64,000 nt of DNA from Cognatiluteimonas telluris. GTDB taxonomy: Bacteria > Pseudomonadota > Gammaproteobacteria > Xanthomonadales > Xanthomonadaceae. Location: positions 248,001 through 312,000 of the forward strand of contig NZ_JAANOY010000001.1 of assembly GCF_011320095.1 (NCBI RefSeq). Direction: 5' to 3'. Positions 8,533-18,600 of this stretch are shown in pieces. A program made the translations under genes and the position numbers. The notes beneath the pieces are model-generated. The model worked only from the letters and a program-made list of their open reading frames with translations, was not told the DNA's origin and did no database searches. Positions within the stretch are counted from its first letter, which is position 1. Every line of letters begins with the position of its first letter.

Positions 8533-9026
8533 ACGTTCGCCTCCTCAGGCTGGCAGCCCTGGCGCTTTCGATGGTGCTGGCCAGCGCATGCAACGCGCCA
8601 TCGCCTGCCCCTGCGGCCAACGACAACGACAGCGCCGCGGCCGTCGCCACCGGCGATGCGGTCCTTCAGGTCGGCGACACCTGGGTGCGGGCCAGCGTCG
8701 TGCAGACCTCGCTCCTCCCGGCGAGCGTCGCCCGGCAATATGGCGTCGCGCGCGATCCACGCACGTTGCTGTTGCTGGTGGTCGCGGGCAAGGGGCCGCC
8801 GGCGTCGGCCACCCCGGTGCCGGTGATGGTCACTGCCCGTGCACGTGACCTGACCGGCGGCACCCAAACCGTCGCGATGCGGCAGGTGCGCGACGGCGAC
8901 GCAATGGATTCGATCGGCACCATGTCCACCACGTTGCCGGCCACGCTGCGCTTCGACCTTCAACTGTCAGTGCCGGGACAGCCGCCGGCGGCGATGAGCT
9001 TCAGCCGCGAGTTCTATCCGCAGTAG
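8529..9026 (+). CDS. Putative lipoprotein of unknown function
   Basis: The 165-residue protein starts at the ATG at 8529, coupled to the proC stop (ATGA); a GTG six bases earlier is an alternative. The N-terminus is a signal sequence with lipobox LASAC (residues 16-20), so the mature protein should be anchored to a membrane with an acidic/Ala-rich linker (PSPAPAANDNDSAAAV). No catalytic motif or domain is recognised. The remainder (QVGDTWVRASVVQTSLLP, then LRFDLQLSVPGQPPAAMSFSREFYPQ) is predicted by eye to be mostly beta strands. Conserved near proC in related bacteria is plausible but not shown. Its last 26 bases overlap the convergent gene at 9001-9822. Confidence 0.7.
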   Translation: MNVRLLRLAALALSMVLASACNAPSPAPAANDNDSAAAVATGDAVLQVGDTWVRASVVQTSLLPASVARQYGVARDPRTLLLLVVAGKGPPASATPVPVMVTARARDLTGGTQTVAMRQVRDGDAMDSIGTMSTTLPATLRFDLQLSVPGQPPAAMSFSREFYPQ

Positions 9027-9822
9027 GCGGCTGCGCCGCGGCCCAGGCATCGATGATCGCGGCGATCGCGCGCACGCCGTCGGTCAACGCCGCCGGACCC
9101 GGCTGCAGGATGATCGGTGACTTGATCTCGTGCAGCTGGCCATCGCGCACGGCGGGGATCGCCGCCCAGCCCGCGCGCGCGGCCACCTTGTCGGGGCGGA
9201 ATTTCTTGCCGCACCACGAGCCGAGGATGATGTCCGGGCGGCGCGCGACGACCTCGCCGGAATCTTCGAGTATCCGGCCCTTGGCCAGCGACTGCGCCGC
9301 GCGTTCGGGAAAGATGTCGTCGCCACCGGCGATGCGCACCAGTTCGGCGACCCACTGGATGCCGCTGATCAGCGGCTCGTCCCATTCCTCGAAGTAGACC
9401 TTCGGCCGCCGCGGCAACGCCGCTGCCCGCGCGGCAATGGCGTCCAGGCCTGCGCGGAGACCGTCGCCGTACACCTCTGCCTTTGCGCCGACACCGACCA
9501 GCGCACCCAGCCGCCGGATGTAGTCGAGGATGCCGTCGACGCTGCGATGGTTGCTGATCCAGACCTCGACGCCATGGCGGATCAACGCACTGGCGATGTC
9601 GGCCTGGATGTCGGAAAAGCCGACGACGAAGTCTGGTTCCAGCCGGAGGATCTCGTCGATCTTGGCCGAAGTGAACGCGCTGACTTTGGGCTTCTCCCGC
9701 CGCGCGATCGGCGGGCGCACGGTGAACCCGCTGATGCCGACGATCCGCGCCTGCTCACCGAGCGCGTACAGCACTTCGGTCGGCTCCTCGGTGAGGCAGA
9801 CGATCCGTTGCGGTCCGCTCAT
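9001..9822 (-). CDS. Cobalamin-binding-type (BtuF-like) periplasmic-binding fold protein without signal peptide
   Basis: The start at 9822 (MSGPQRIVCLTEEPTEVLYAL) matches the beginning of the BtuF/helical-backbone binding-protein fold; the frame is open to 9918 with no signal-like sequence. The 273 residues contain the two lobes with VGISGFTVRPP, EPDFVVGFSDIQADIA, and PKVYFEEWDEPLISGIQW. Class III binding proteins normally deliver vitamin B12 or iron chelates to ABC transporters. The absence of a secretion signal and of btuCD neighbours suggests a cytosolic or differently used relative; such signal-less homologues are annotated as cobalamin-binding protein. The 3' end overlaps the lipoprotein gene tail-to-tail. 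Confidence 0.75.
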   Translation of the reverse strand: MSGPQRIVCLTEEPTEVLYALGEQARIVGISGFTVRPPIARREKPKVSAFTSAKIDEILRLEPDFVVGFSDIQADIASALIRHGVEVWISNHRSVDGILDYIRRLGALVGVGAKAEVYGDGLRAGLDAIAARAAALPRRPKVYFEEWDEPLISGIQWVAELVRIAGGDDIFPERAAQSLAKGRILEDSGEVVARRPDIILGSWCGKKFRPDKVAARAGWAAIPAVRDGQLHEIKSPIILQPGPAALTDGVRAIAAIIDAWAAAQPPTADRTRG

Positions 9823-9923
9823 GCGAACGCTTCTGGCGATCGTCGCGCGGACGCTCGTGGCATCGATCGTTGGAAACAAGGCCTCAGTTGGCAGCCATCC
9901 TTGCCGCATCGATCGCAAGGGAA

Positions 9924-9946
9924 GAGCTCGTGGCTGAAGCTGCTAC
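9924..9946 (-). repeat. Single REP-like unit, decayed
   Basis: GAGCTCGTGGCTGAAGCTGC followed by TAC is a reverse-oriented, slightly degenerate copy of the repeat found at 3368-3394. It sits between the BtuF-like gene and the pdxH stop. Confidence 0.6.
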
Positions 9947-9964
9947 GAATCGCCCGTCCGTGGC

Positions 9965-10561
9965 TCACGGATACAACATCCGCGTCGACCAGTCGCCCGC
10001 GCGGTCGCGCTCGTACACCGTGCGGTCGTGCAACCGGTATTGCGCGGCGTACCAGAATTCGATCCGGTTCGGCTTGACCCGGAAGCCGGTCCAGCGCGGC
10101 GGGCGCGGCACGTCGCGGCCTTCGAATTCACGTTCGACCTGCGCCAGGCGCGTCTCGAAGGTCTCGCGCGCATCCAGCGTCTCGGACTGCTTCGACGCCC
10201 ACGCGCCGAGCTGGCTCACCCGCGCCCGCGAGGCGAAGTAGGCATCGGCCTCGGCGTCGGCCACGGTCTCGACCGCGCCTTCGATCCGCACCTGCACGCC
10301 CAGCCGCACGCGCGGCCAGTGGAACAGCAGCGCGGCCTGCGGATTGGCCTGCAGCTCCCGGCCCTTGCGCCCGTCCAGGTGGGTGTAGAAAACGAAGCCG
10401 CGCGCGTCGTGCGCCTTGAGCAGCACCGTGCGCAGCGACGGACGCGCATCCAGCGTCGCGGTGGCGACCGCCATCGCCGTGCGGTCGGGCTCGCCGGCGG
10501 CCAGCGCTTCCTCGAACAGCGCATCGAACGTCGCCAGCGCTTGTCCATACAGGTCGGCCAT
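9965..10561 (-). CDS. pdxH: Pyridoxamine 5'-phosphate oxidase
   Basis: The ATG at 10561 gives 198 residues, close to the family norm; the frame runs open to 11053 but upstream sequence is the shadow of the divergent kinase gene. FMN enzyme that oxidises PNP or PMP to the cofactor PLP. Signatures: [47 protein letters not shown], and the C-terminal [15 protein letters not shown]. It faces the kinase gene at 10600 across a 38-base intergenic region, so the two share a compact divergent promoter. Confidence 0.94.
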   Translation of the reverse strand: MADLYGQALATFDALFEEALAAGEPDRTAMAVATATLDARPSLRTVLLKAHDARGFVFYTHLDGRKGRELQANPQAALLFHWPRVRLGVQVRIEGAVETVADAEADAYFASRARVSQLGAWASKQSETLDARETFETRLAQVEREFEGRDVPRPPRWTGFRVKPNRIEFWYAAQYRLHDRTVYERDRAGDWSTRMLYP

Positions 10562-10599
10562 ACTATTCGTCCGTTCTTGCCCGGGCGCATTGTCTCGCG

Positions 10600-11430
10600 A
10601 TGACCGCCGCACCGCACCCTCCGGCTCATGCCGGCTACGCCGACGCGTTCGTCGACGCCATCCTGGCCGACATGCAGGCCCACGCCAGCCGTTGTTACGC
10701 CATCGCCGGATTGCAGGGGACCGGCAAGTCGACCCTGAGCGCACAGATGGTCGCGCGCGCCGCGCAGCGGGGCCGGCGACTGGTGGCGCTGTCGATCGAC
10801 GACTTCTACCTCGGCCACGAGGCACGCCAGGCGCTCGCGCGCCAAGTGCATCCGTTGTGCGCCACCCGCGGCGTACCCGGCACGCACGACGTCGCGCTCG
10901 CCTGTGAAACCCTCGATGCCCTGCGCGCGCAGCGGCCGGTGGCGTTGCCGCGGTTCGACAAGATCGCCGACGACCGCCTGCCGCGCGCGCAGTGGCCGCT
11001 GGTGGAGGGCGCCGACGGCGTGATCCTGGAAGGCTGGTTCCTGGAAGTACCACCGCAGGCGCCGGATGATCTCGTCGAACCGATGAATGCGCTCGAACGC
11101 GACGAGGATCCCGACGGCACCTGGCGGCGCTGGAGCAACGCTGCGCTCGGCCGCGACTATCCGCCGCTGTGGACGCGACTGGACCGGCTGCTGTTCCTGC
11201 AGGGACCGGGCTTCGACATCGTGCCGCAGTGGCGCTGGCAGCAGGAACAGACGCTGCAGGCGCAGCACCCCGATCGCCAGGCGATGAGCCAGGCGCAGGT
11301 GCAGCGCTTCGTGCAGTTCTTCGAGCGCGTCAGCCGGCAGGCGATGCGCACGTGGCCCGCGATCGCCGACCGCACGATCGCGCTCGACGCGCAGCGGCAT
11401 CCGCTGGGCGAGATGACATGGGCGCGTTGA
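10600..11430 (+). CDS. P-loop kinase, glycerate 3-kinase-like
   Basis: The 276-residue protein has a Walker [15 protein letters not shown] (residues 36-49), then [16 protein letters not shown], a phosphoribulokinase/uridine-kinase-like substrate loop, and VILEGWFL. The pattern SIDDFYL with EGWF and the RWRWQQE C-terminal section matches the D-glycerate 3-kinase (plant GLYK/yeast YGR205W type) family. It would phosphorylate glycerate in the cytoplasm. Substrate assignment rests on family resemblance only. The stop is 15 bases ahead of aroK, so it probably belongs to the same transcript. Confidence 0.78.
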   Translation: MTAAPHPPAHAGYADAFVDAILADMQAHASRCYAIAGLQGTGKSTLSAQMVARAAQRGRRLVALSIDDFYLGHEARQALARQVHPLCATRGVPGTHDVALACETLDALRAQRPVALPRFDKIADDRLPRAQWPLVEGADGVILEGWFLEVPPQAPDDLVEPMNALERDEDPDGTWRRWSNAALGRDYPPLWTRLDRLLFLQGPGFDIVPQWRWQQEQTLQAQHPDRQAMSQAQVQRFVQFFERVSRQAMRTWPAIADRTIALDAQRHPLGEMTWAR

Positions 11431-11445
11431 CATGGCCGCATTGAC

Positions 11446-11988
11446 ATGAACCCGGCACCCAACCTCGTGCTGGTCGGCCCGATGGGCGCGGGCAAGACGT
11501 CGATCGGGCGGCGGCTTGCCGACGCGCTCGGGCTGGCCTTCGTCGATGCCGACCGCGACGTCGAACTGCGCACCGGCGCCGCCGTCGGCACGATCTTCGA
11601 ATGCGAAGGCGAAGCCGGTTTCCGCGCCCGCGAGCGACTGGCGCTGGCCGAACTGCTCGCCGGCGACGGCCGCGTGATTTCCACCGGTGGCGGTGCGATC
11701 CTGGATGCCGGCAATCGCGAAGCGATGCAGGCACGCGGCTTCGTGGTCCACCTGCAGGTCAGCGTCGACGGCCAGCTGCAACGCCTGGCGCGCGATCGCA
11801 GCCGGCCGCTGCTGCAGCGCGACGACCGCGCCGAGGTCCTGCAGGCGATGTCCGCCTTCCGCACCCCGTTGTACCTGCAGGTCGCCGACCTGTGCTTCGA
11901 CACCGAGGGCCTGTCGTCGGCCGATGCCGCCAGCGCGCTGGCGCGACTGCTCGAAGGCCGCTGGCAGCGCGGCGCGGTCGCGGCATGA
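11446..11988 (+). CDS. aroK: Shikimate kinase
   Basis: The 180-residue NMP-kinase-fold enzyme phosphorylates shikimate in aromatic amino-acid synthesis. Walker [16 protein letters not shown] (11-25), the shikimate-binding DADRDVE, the FRARER motif and STGGGAIL are all present, as is the adenine-side RDRSRPLLQ lid. Its stop overlaps the aroB start in ATGA, so the two steps of the pathway are coupled. Upstream pilQ, often found next to aroK in other gammaproteobacteria, is absent here; a kinase gene takes that place. Confidence 0.95.
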   Translation: MNPAPNLVLVGPMGAGKTSIGRRLADALGLAFVDADRDVELRTGAAVGTIFECEGEAGFRARERLALAELLAGDGRVISTGGGAILDAGNREAMQARGFVVHLQVSVDGQLQRLARDRSRPLLQRDDRAEVLQAMSAFRTPLYLQVADLCFDTEGLSSADAASALARLLEGRWQRGAVAA

Positions 11989-13079
11989 CGTCCGGGATCC
12001 GACGCGTCGATGTCGGCGGCGCGGCGCCGTACGCGATCGACATCGGCCCGGGCCTGCTCGACGATGGCGCGCGGCTGGCCGCGCAGGTGCGCGGTCGCCA
12101 TGTGCTGGTCGTGAGCGACACCCACGTCGCGCCCTTGTACGCCGCGCGCGTGGCGTCGGCGTTGCAGGCAAAGCGCGCGGATGCGCAGGTCATCGTCAGC
12201 TGCATCGCCTCGGGCGAAGCGTCCAAGACCCTTGCCAGCTTCGCCGAGCTCAGCCGCGAGCTGGCCGAACTCGGCGCCACCCGCGATGCCTGCGTGTTCG
12301 CACTCGGCGGCGGCGTCGTCGGCGACCTGGCCGGTTTCGCGGCGGCGTGCTGGATGCGCGGCATCGATGTTGTGCAGCTGCCCACGACGCTGCTGGCGAT
12401 GGTCGATTCCTCGGTCGGCGGCAAGACCGCGGTCGACCTGCCGCAGGGCAAGAACCTCATCGGCGCCTTCCACCCGCCGCGCGCGGTGCTCGCCGACACC
12501 GATACCCTGCGCACGTTGCCTGCGCGTGAACTGCGCGCCGGTTTTGCCGAGGTGATCAAGTACGGCGCGATCGTCGATGCTGCGTTCCTCGACTGGCTCC
12601 AGGCCCATGCCGAGGCCCTGCTGGCGTCGGACCCGACCGCGCTGGCGCAGGCCATCGCACGCAGCTGCGAACACAAGGCCGCGATCGTCACGCGCGACCC
12701 GCGCGAGCACGGCGAACGCGCGCTGCTCAACTTCGGCCATACCTTCGCCCACGCGATCGAGAGCGAACAGGGTTACGGCGGCTGCAACCACGGCGAGGCC
12801 GTCGCCATCGGCATGGTCCTGGCGGCGAGGCTGTCGACGGCGCTCGGCCTGGCGCCCGCGGCCGACGCCGACCGGTTGCGGATGCTGCTGCAGCAGTTCG
12901 GCTTGCCGGTAGCGCTGCCGCCCGGCCTGGATCCGGAGGCCCTGCTGGCACGCATGCGCCTGGACAAGAAGGCGCAGGCCGGCGGGCTGCGCTTCGTGCT
13001 GTGGGAACGCGCGGGCGCGGCGCGGGTGCAGCCTGCGGTGCCGGACGACGCGGTGCGGCAGGTGCTGCACTCCACCTGA
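11985..13079 (+). CDS. aroB: 3-dehydroquinate synthase
   Basis: The ATG at 11985 (overlapping the aroK stop) gives 364 residues, normal for the family; the frame's upstream extension is aroK shadow. NAD- and metal-dependent cyclase of the shikimate pathway. Visible signatures: [66 protein letters not shown], and the metal-ligand helix with [13 protein letters not shown] and [10 protein letters not shown]. Nothing is missing. Confidence 0.96.
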   Translation: MTSGIRRVDVGGAAPYAIDIGPGLLDDGARLAAQVRGRHVLVVSDTHVAPLYAARVASALQAKRADAQVIVSCIASGEASKTLASFAELSRELAELGATRDACVFALGGGVVGDLAGFAAACWMRGIDVVQLPTTLLAMVDSSVGGKTAVDLPQGKNLIGAFHPPRAVLADTDTLRTLPARELRAGFAEVIKYGAIVDAAFLDWLQAHAEALLASDPTALAQAIARSCEHKAAIVTRDPREHGERALLNFGHTFAHAIESEQGYGGCNHGEAVAIGMVLAARLSTALGLAPAADADRLRMLLQQFGLPVALPPGLDPEALLARMRLDKKAQAGGLRFVLWERAGAARVQPAVPDDAVRQVLHST

Positions 13080-13160
13080 CTCCCGGCGCACGCAGCCGCC
13101 GCACCGGCCGCGGCCGCCCAGCGCGGGTCGCGTTGCAGCGGGAAGACCGGGGCGTCCGGC

Positions 13161-13166
13161 TACAAT
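13161..13166 (+). promoter_or_regulatory. Possible -10 element upstream of the WGR gene
   Basis: TACAAT lies nine bases before the ATG at 13175, in the context GGCTACAATGCGCGGCC. A convincing -35 was not found at normal spacing, and the short distance would give a near-leaderless transcript. A similar context (CGCTATAATCGCGGCC) precedes prfC. Confidence 0.35.
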
Positions 13167-13174
13167 GCGCGGCC

Positions 13175-13429
13175 ATGCGCCTGCTGCTGCAACAACATCC
13201 CGACGGCCGCGAAGCCCCCCGCTTCGTGCAACTGATGCTGGAACCGGACCTGCTTGGCGGCTGGGCGCTGGTGCGCGAAAGCGGGCAGATCGGCGGCCGC
13301 AGCCAGCTCAAGCGCGAACAGTACCTGGACCAGGCGAGCGCGCAGGCGGCCTTCGAGCGCGCCCGCGATGCGCAGTTGAAGAAGGGCTTCCAGCTGATGT
13401 TCGCGCAGGGGGCGGAGGCACCGCGTTGA
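13175..13429 (+). CDS. WGR domain protein
   Basis: The 84-residue protein consists only of a WGR-like domain: RFVQLMLEPDLLGGWALVRESGQIGGRSQLKREQYLD, then ARDAQLKKGFQLMF. The WGR fold occurs in PARPs, where it binds DNA or nucleic-acid ends, and as stand-alone small proteins in bacteria whose role is unknown. The ATG at 13175 is the first in frame preceding the domain; the longer frame to 13001 overlaps aroB and adds nothing. Close behind aroB (95 bases). Confidence 0.75.
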   Translation: MRLLLQQHPDGREAPRFVQLMLEPDLLGGWALVRESGQIGGRSQLKREQYLDQASAQAAFERARDAQLKKGFQLMFAQGAEAPR

Positions 13430-13533
13430 CGGCGGGCGGCGTCGTCAATGCGACCGCTTCCTTTGTTTCCCGCAAGCGGCGTTCCAAACCGGCATCACCT
13501 CGGCTGCGACTGCGCGCCGGACCAACCGCAACA

Positions 13534-13570
13534 TCCATGGATTTCCGCCGTCGCGGGAATGACGACATAG
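13534..13570 (+). repeat. REP-like palindrome of the GGATTTCCGC..GCGGGAATGAC type
   Basis: ATTTCCGC (13541-13548) pairs with GCGGGAAT (13553-13560) with one mismatch, flanked by CATGG and GACGACAT. This resembles the widespread TGGATTCCCGC..GCGGGAATGAC repeat of Xanthomonadaceae intergenic regions. It lies directly upstream of hemE, so hemE transcription must start within or after it, or upstream of it. Confidence 0.6.
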
Positions 13571-13589
13571 AAGAGTGAGTTTCCCGCCG

Positions 13590-14687
13590 ATGCCCCTGCA
13601 CAACGATCGCCTGCTGCGCGCGCTGCGCCGCGAACCCGTCGACCGCACCCCCGTCTGGCTGATGCGCCAGGCCGGACGCTACCTGCCCGAATACCGCGCC
13701 ACCCGCGCGCGCGCCGGCAGCTTCCTGGCGATGGCCAAGACGCCGGAACTCGCCTGCGAAGTCACGCTGCAGCCGTTGGCGCGGTTCCCGCTGGACGCCG
13801 CGATCCTGTTTTCCGACATCCTCACCATCCCCGATGCGATGGGATTGGGCCTGTATTTCGTCGAAGGCGAAGGTCCGAAGTTCGAGCACCCGCTGCGCAC
13901 GGCAGACGATATCGCGCGCCTGGGCGTGCCGGACATGGAGTCCGAACTGCGCTACGTCATGGATGCGGTGCGCCTGATCCGGCGCGAGCTGCGGGATGCC
14001 GACGGCATCGGCCGCGTGCCGCTGATCGGATTTTCCGGCAGCCCGTGGACGCTGGCCTGCTATATGGTCGAAGGCGGCGGCAGCGACAACTTCCCGACCA
14101 TCAAGGCGATGGCGCTCAACGATCCGGCCGCGCTGCACCGGCTGCTGTCGGTCAACACCGATGCGGTGATCGCCTACCTCGCCGCGCAGCGCGCCGCCGG
14201 TGCGCAGGTGCTGCAGGTCTTCGATACCTGGGGTGGCGCACTGTCGCCGGCGATGTATCGCGAATTCTCGCTGCCCTACCTGCAGCGGATCGCGCGCGAG
14301 CTCCCGCGCGGCGAAGGCGACGCCCACGCCCCGCTGATCCTGTTCGGCAAGGGCAATGCACCCTACCTGGAAGACCTCGCCGCCAGCGGCTGCGAAGGTC
14401 TCGGCGTCGACTGGACGGTAACGCTCGAAGAGGCCGCCCGCCGTACCGGGGGCCAGGTGGCGCTGCAGGGCAACCTCGATCCGGCGATGCTCTACGGCGC
14501 GCCGGAAGCGATCGCCACACAGGTGCGGCTTACCCTCGACAGCTACGCGGCCGGCAACGGCGGCTCACGTGCGGGACACGTCTTCAACCTTGGCCACGGC
14601 CTGTCGCCGGACATGGATCCGCAGCACGTCGCCGCGCTGGTCGCGGCCGTCCACGAGCACAGCGCACGGCCGTACCGCCCAGCCTGA
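13590..14687 (+). CDS. hemE: Uroporphyrinogen decarboxylase
   Basis: The ATG at 13590 gives 365 residues, the usual length; a GTG at 13575 is an alternative start. Decarboxylates the four acetate side chains of uroporphyrinogen III in heme synthesis, in the cytoplasm without a cofactor. Signatures: [20 protein letters not shown] near the N-terminus, the [15 protein letters not shown] segment with the catalytic Asp, [16 protein letters not shown], and the C-terminal [18 protein letters not shown]. Preceded by a REP-like element. Confidence 0.96.
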   Translation: MPLHNDRLLRALRREPVDRTPVWLMRQAGRYLPEYRATRARAGSFLAMAKTPELACEVTLQPLARFPLDAAILFSDILTIPDAMGLGLYFVEGEGPKFEHPLRTADDIARLGVPDMESELRYVMDAVRLIRRELRDADGIGRVPLIGFSGSPWTLACYMVEGGGSDNFPTIKAMALNDPAALHRLLSVNTDAVIAYLAAQRAAGAQVLQVFDTWGGALSPAMYREFSLPYLQRIARELPRGEGDAHAPLILFGKGNAPYLEDLAASGCEGLGVDWTVTLEEAARRTGGQVALQGNLDPAMLYGAPEAIATQVRLTLDSYAAGNGGSRAGHVFNLGHGLSPDMDPQHVAALVAAVHEHSARPYRPA

Positions 14688-14720
14688 GTCGACCGGGCGC
14701 GAACCGTAAGCGCCTGTCGA

Positions 14721-15518
14721 TCAGCCCGCGCGCGGTTGCAGTTTCTGCAGCAGCGCCTTCGCCGGCGCCTTGAACGGCCGCACGAAGGTGCGGTAGACGG
14801 CCGAGGTCGCGCGCCGTCCTGCAGGGATGCGCCAGCCCAGGCCTTCCTCGATCGTGTACAGGCACGGGTTGCAGCGGCCGCAAGGCTGCTGGTCGCGGCC
14901 GGGACGATGGCAGAACCAGGTCATGTGCATGAGCGCGGTCCAGCCCTGCTCCTCGGCCGCGCGCGACATGTCGAGCTTGCTGGTCTCGAACAAGGGGAGC
15001 GAGAACCGATCGAACAGCAGGCAGGGATCAGGGTCGGTGGCGCGGAAGTTCGGATCCATGCGCCAGGTGCAGGTGCCGTCGACTCCGGCGACGCGGATCA
15101 CTAAAGGCTCGATCACCGCGTGCGCCTGGTCGTCGCGATGGATGCACAGCTGCAGGTCGTCGATCGAATGCTGGCGGCAGAAGCGCGCCAGCCAGGCGTA
15201 CTGGCTGCCGATGAATGCGCCCTGCAATTCCCGCCGGAAAGCCGCATCCACTTCGGCATCCGGCGCCAGGTCGGCGACCTGGCAGATGCGCGTCCCAGCC
15301 AGCAGCGCACGCGTGCCGGGATGCAGCAGGGCCAGGCGCGCGCGGATGCGCTCCATGGTGGCCAGTTCGACCTGCGTCGAAGGCCGCCCGGAGTCGACCA
15401 GGTAATAGGGGACCACGGGCCGGCGCTGCTGCAACAGCACCCGCAACAACTGGAACGTCGAGGCCCAGCCGCCGGTCCATAGCAGCCGCGTGGCCGCGGA
15501 TTCGTCGTTGATGCTCAT
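14721..15518 (-). CDS. QueC-like PP-loop protein of unknown function
   Basis: The ATG at 15518 gives 265 residues. The N-terminal RLLWTGGWASTFQLLRVLL looks like a PP-loop (SGGxDS) in which Ser/Asp are replaced (TGGWAS). Further on are YYLVDSGRPSTQVELATM, and a C-terminal CGRCNPCLYTIEEGLGWR that resembles the zinc-binding end of QueC-type 7-cyano-7-deazaguanine synthases. Relatives are annotated as conserved hypothetical or 7-cyano-7-deazaguanine synthase-like. Real QueC keeps SGGxDS, so adenylating chemistry may be altered or lost. It stands alone between hemE (convergent) and the hybrid kinase gene upstream on the same strand (96 bases). Confidence 0.6.
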   Translation of the reverse strand: MSINDESAATRLLWTGGWASTFQLLRVLLQQRRPVVPYYLVDSGRPSTQVELATMERIRARLALLHPGTRALLAGTRICQVADLAPDAEVDAAFRRELQGAFIGSQYAWLARFCRQHSIDDLQLCIHRDDQAHAVIEPLVIRVAGVDGTCTWRMDPNFRATDPDPCLLFDRFSLPLFETSKLDMSRAAEEQGWTALMHMTWFCHRPGRDQQPCGRCNPCLYTIEEGLGWRIPAGRRATSAVYRTFVRPFKAPAKALLQKLQPRAG

Positions 15519-15614
15519 GCGTGCCCGCGCTTCGCGGATGGTGCGAAGGTGCGCGCACGCTATCACCGCATTCCTAAACGCAAATTCATCCGCCCGAATG
15601 CGGACGGCGTTCGC

Positions 15615-18600
15615 CTACGTCGCCTCGGTCTCCGGCAGCAGCGACTCGATCGCCGCCAGCAGGAGCCCGCCGGTCAGCGGCTTGCGCAGGAAGCCGTCGA
15701 AGCCGGCGGCGCGGGCCAGGGGTTCGGCGTCGGCATCGGCACGCGCGGTCACTGCCAGCAGTGGCGCGCTGAATCCCTGCGCCCGCAGCTGCCGCGCCAG
15801 CGCCAGGCCATCGAGTCCCGGCAGGTCGAGATCAAGCAGTGCCAGGTCGAAGCGTCCACCCGCGACGCGCGCCAGCGCCGCCAGCCCGTGCGCGACGTGG
15901 ACGACATGGTGGCCCTGCGCGCCCAGCAGGCCGACCATGACTTCGGCCACGGTGGGATCGTCTTCGACCAGCAGGACCTCGAGTCCCCGGGAGGCCCCCG
16001 GCGTTGGCGTAACTGCGCTCCCGGCAGTTCCCGGTAGCGGATCGGCGCGCGGCAACGGCAGGGTGACGATGAAGCGCGTGCCGCGGCCGGGCGTGCTCTC
16101 CACCTCGATGTGCCCTTCCATCGCCGCGGCCAGTTCCTGGCTGATCGCCAGCCCCAGGCCGCTGCCGCCGTAGCGCGCCGACGTGCGCGCATCGGCCTGC
16201 TCGAAACGGCGGAACAGGCGCGATGCCTGTTCGGCATTGAGCCCCGGGCCGGTGTCGCTGACCTCGAAGCGCACGTCCTGCGCACCGAGCGCGGCGATGT
16301 GCAGTCCGACGCTGCCGTGCTCGGTGAACTTGATTGCGTTGCCGAGCAGGTTCAGCAGGATCTGCCGGATCCGGACCGCGTCTCCGCGCACGACCGACGG
16401 GACGTCGGCATCGATGCGCTCGTTGAACGCCAGCCCCCGCTGCTGTGCCAGAGGCTTCATCAGCTCGACCACTTCCTCCAGCATGCCGCGCAGCGAGAAC
16501 ACCTGGTCGTCGAGCTCGAGCTTGCCCGCCTCGATCCGCGCCAGGTCCAGCGCGTCATTGACCAGCCGCAACAGGTGGTTGCCCGCACGCCGGATCGACT
16601 CGGTGTAACTGCGCTGGCGGGGATCCAGGTCGGTGCCGAGCAACAGCTCGCTCATGCCGAGCACGCCGGTCATCGGCGTGCGAACTTCATGGCCCAGGGT
16701 CGCCAGGAAGCGGGTCTTCGCCAGCGAGGCCTGCTCGGCGACGTCGCGCTTGTGCTCGGCCAGCTGCCACTCGTGCTTCTGCCGCAGGCGCGCGCGATAG
16801 GTCGCCGCCACCCGCCAGGCCGCCAGCACCGCCAGCAGCACCAGCGCCGCGATCGCCCACGGCGTGCGCCACCACGGCGGCGCGATCCGGAAGCCCAGCG
16901 TGCGCACGGGCGACCACACGTTGTCGGCGGTCTTGGCGCGGATGCGCAGGCGGTAGTCGCCGGGCGGCAGTTGCGAGAACGTGCGCTCGCCGGTGGCGCC
17001 GACTTCGACCCAGTCGGTGTCGTAATGCTTCAGGTCGAAGCCGTAGCGATGCGAGCGCGCGTTGTCGAAGGACAGCAGGCGCGCGGTGATGCGCAGGTCG
17101 CGATCGCCGTACGCGAGCTCGAAGCCGTCCGTCGCCGGCAGTTCGATCGTCGCATCGCCGCGGCGCACGCTGGCCGACTCGATCACCAGCCGTGGCGCGG
17201 TGGCCGCCGGATGCACCACCGCCGGGTCGAACAGCACCAGCCCGTCCGGCGTTGCGGCGGCAATGCGGCCGTCCTGCGGCCGCGGGATCGGCCGCTCGCC
17301 GAACTCCTGGCTCGGCAGGCCGTCCAGCACGCCGTAGACGCGCGACGAGCGCGTGGCCGGATCGAAGCGGATCAGGCCGCGCACGCTGGTCAGCCAGACC
17401 ACGCCGTTGCTGTCGATGGTCAGGCCGTTGGGCGCCACCGCCGGCAGGCCCTGGCGTGCATCGAAGCGGCGTTGCAGCCGCAATCCGTCGCCCTGCCAGC
17501 GGTAGGCCTCCAGCGCGCCGAAACGCGCGATCCAGACCGTATGCGCGTCCGCATCCAGCGCGAAGCCGTAGACGGTCGCATCGAGCACGCCGGGCACCGG
17601 CTGGAACCGATGGTCGCCCGCATTCCACGCCAGCAGGCCGTTGGACCCGGCGATCCAGATGCCGCCATCGGCGCCAGCGTCGATCTGGTGCAGGCTGCTG
17701 CCCGCGGCCAGGCCGGAATGTCCGGGCAGTATGGTTTCCAGCACGTGTCCGTCGCCGTCGCGGCGTTGCACGCCATCGAGTTCGGAGGCCGTCCACAACA
17801 CGCCGTCGGAGGTCTCGGCGAACCACGCGCGCTCGCTCGGCAGCGCAGCGTCGACCCGATCGTCGGCGCTCCAGCGGCGCACGCGGCCGTCGTCGGGATC
17901 CAGCCGCGCCAGCCCGCGGTAGTAGCTGATCCAGACCTTGCCGGCGCGATCCTCGTGCACCGCCATCGGCATGTAGCCCAGGCCCGCGTCGGCGAGCACG
18001 TGCTGGATGTTGCCGGTTTCCGGATCCAGCCGGTCGAGCATGCCGCCGCTGCCGACCAGCCACATGTCGCCCGACCGGGAGGCGGAGATGCCGTGCACGT
18101 AGGCGTTGGCCGACGACGCCGGATCGTCGAGCTGGCGCGACAGCACCGAGAATCGATGCCAGTAGGTGCGCAGGTACCACAGGCCACTGTCGGTGCTGCC
18201 GAACCACAGGCCGCCTTCGCGATCTTCATAGCCGCGCGACCACGACGGCTTGACCGCGCCGTGGGCGGAGTTGCTGTACAGCGGCACGTTGCGGACGACG
18301 CCGGCTTCGGTCGCGCCGGAGGCATCCAGCGCGGATTCGCTGTCGCGTCCCAAGCCGTCGACGGTGTCCAGCCAGTAGATCCCCCCGCCATCGCGCAGCA
18401 GCATGTGGAACAAGGGTTTGTCGTAACCGGGCCAAGGCCGCAGCGACGTGCTGCCGTCGGGCCGGCGCACGCTGACGCCGCGCGGGGTGCCGATCCACAG
18501 CGCGCCGTCGGTGTCGACGGACAGGCCGTTGACGGCGGGCGCGTTCAAGGCCGATGCCGGAAGGCGGTCGAAGTCGCGGCCGTTCCAGCGCGCGACGCCA

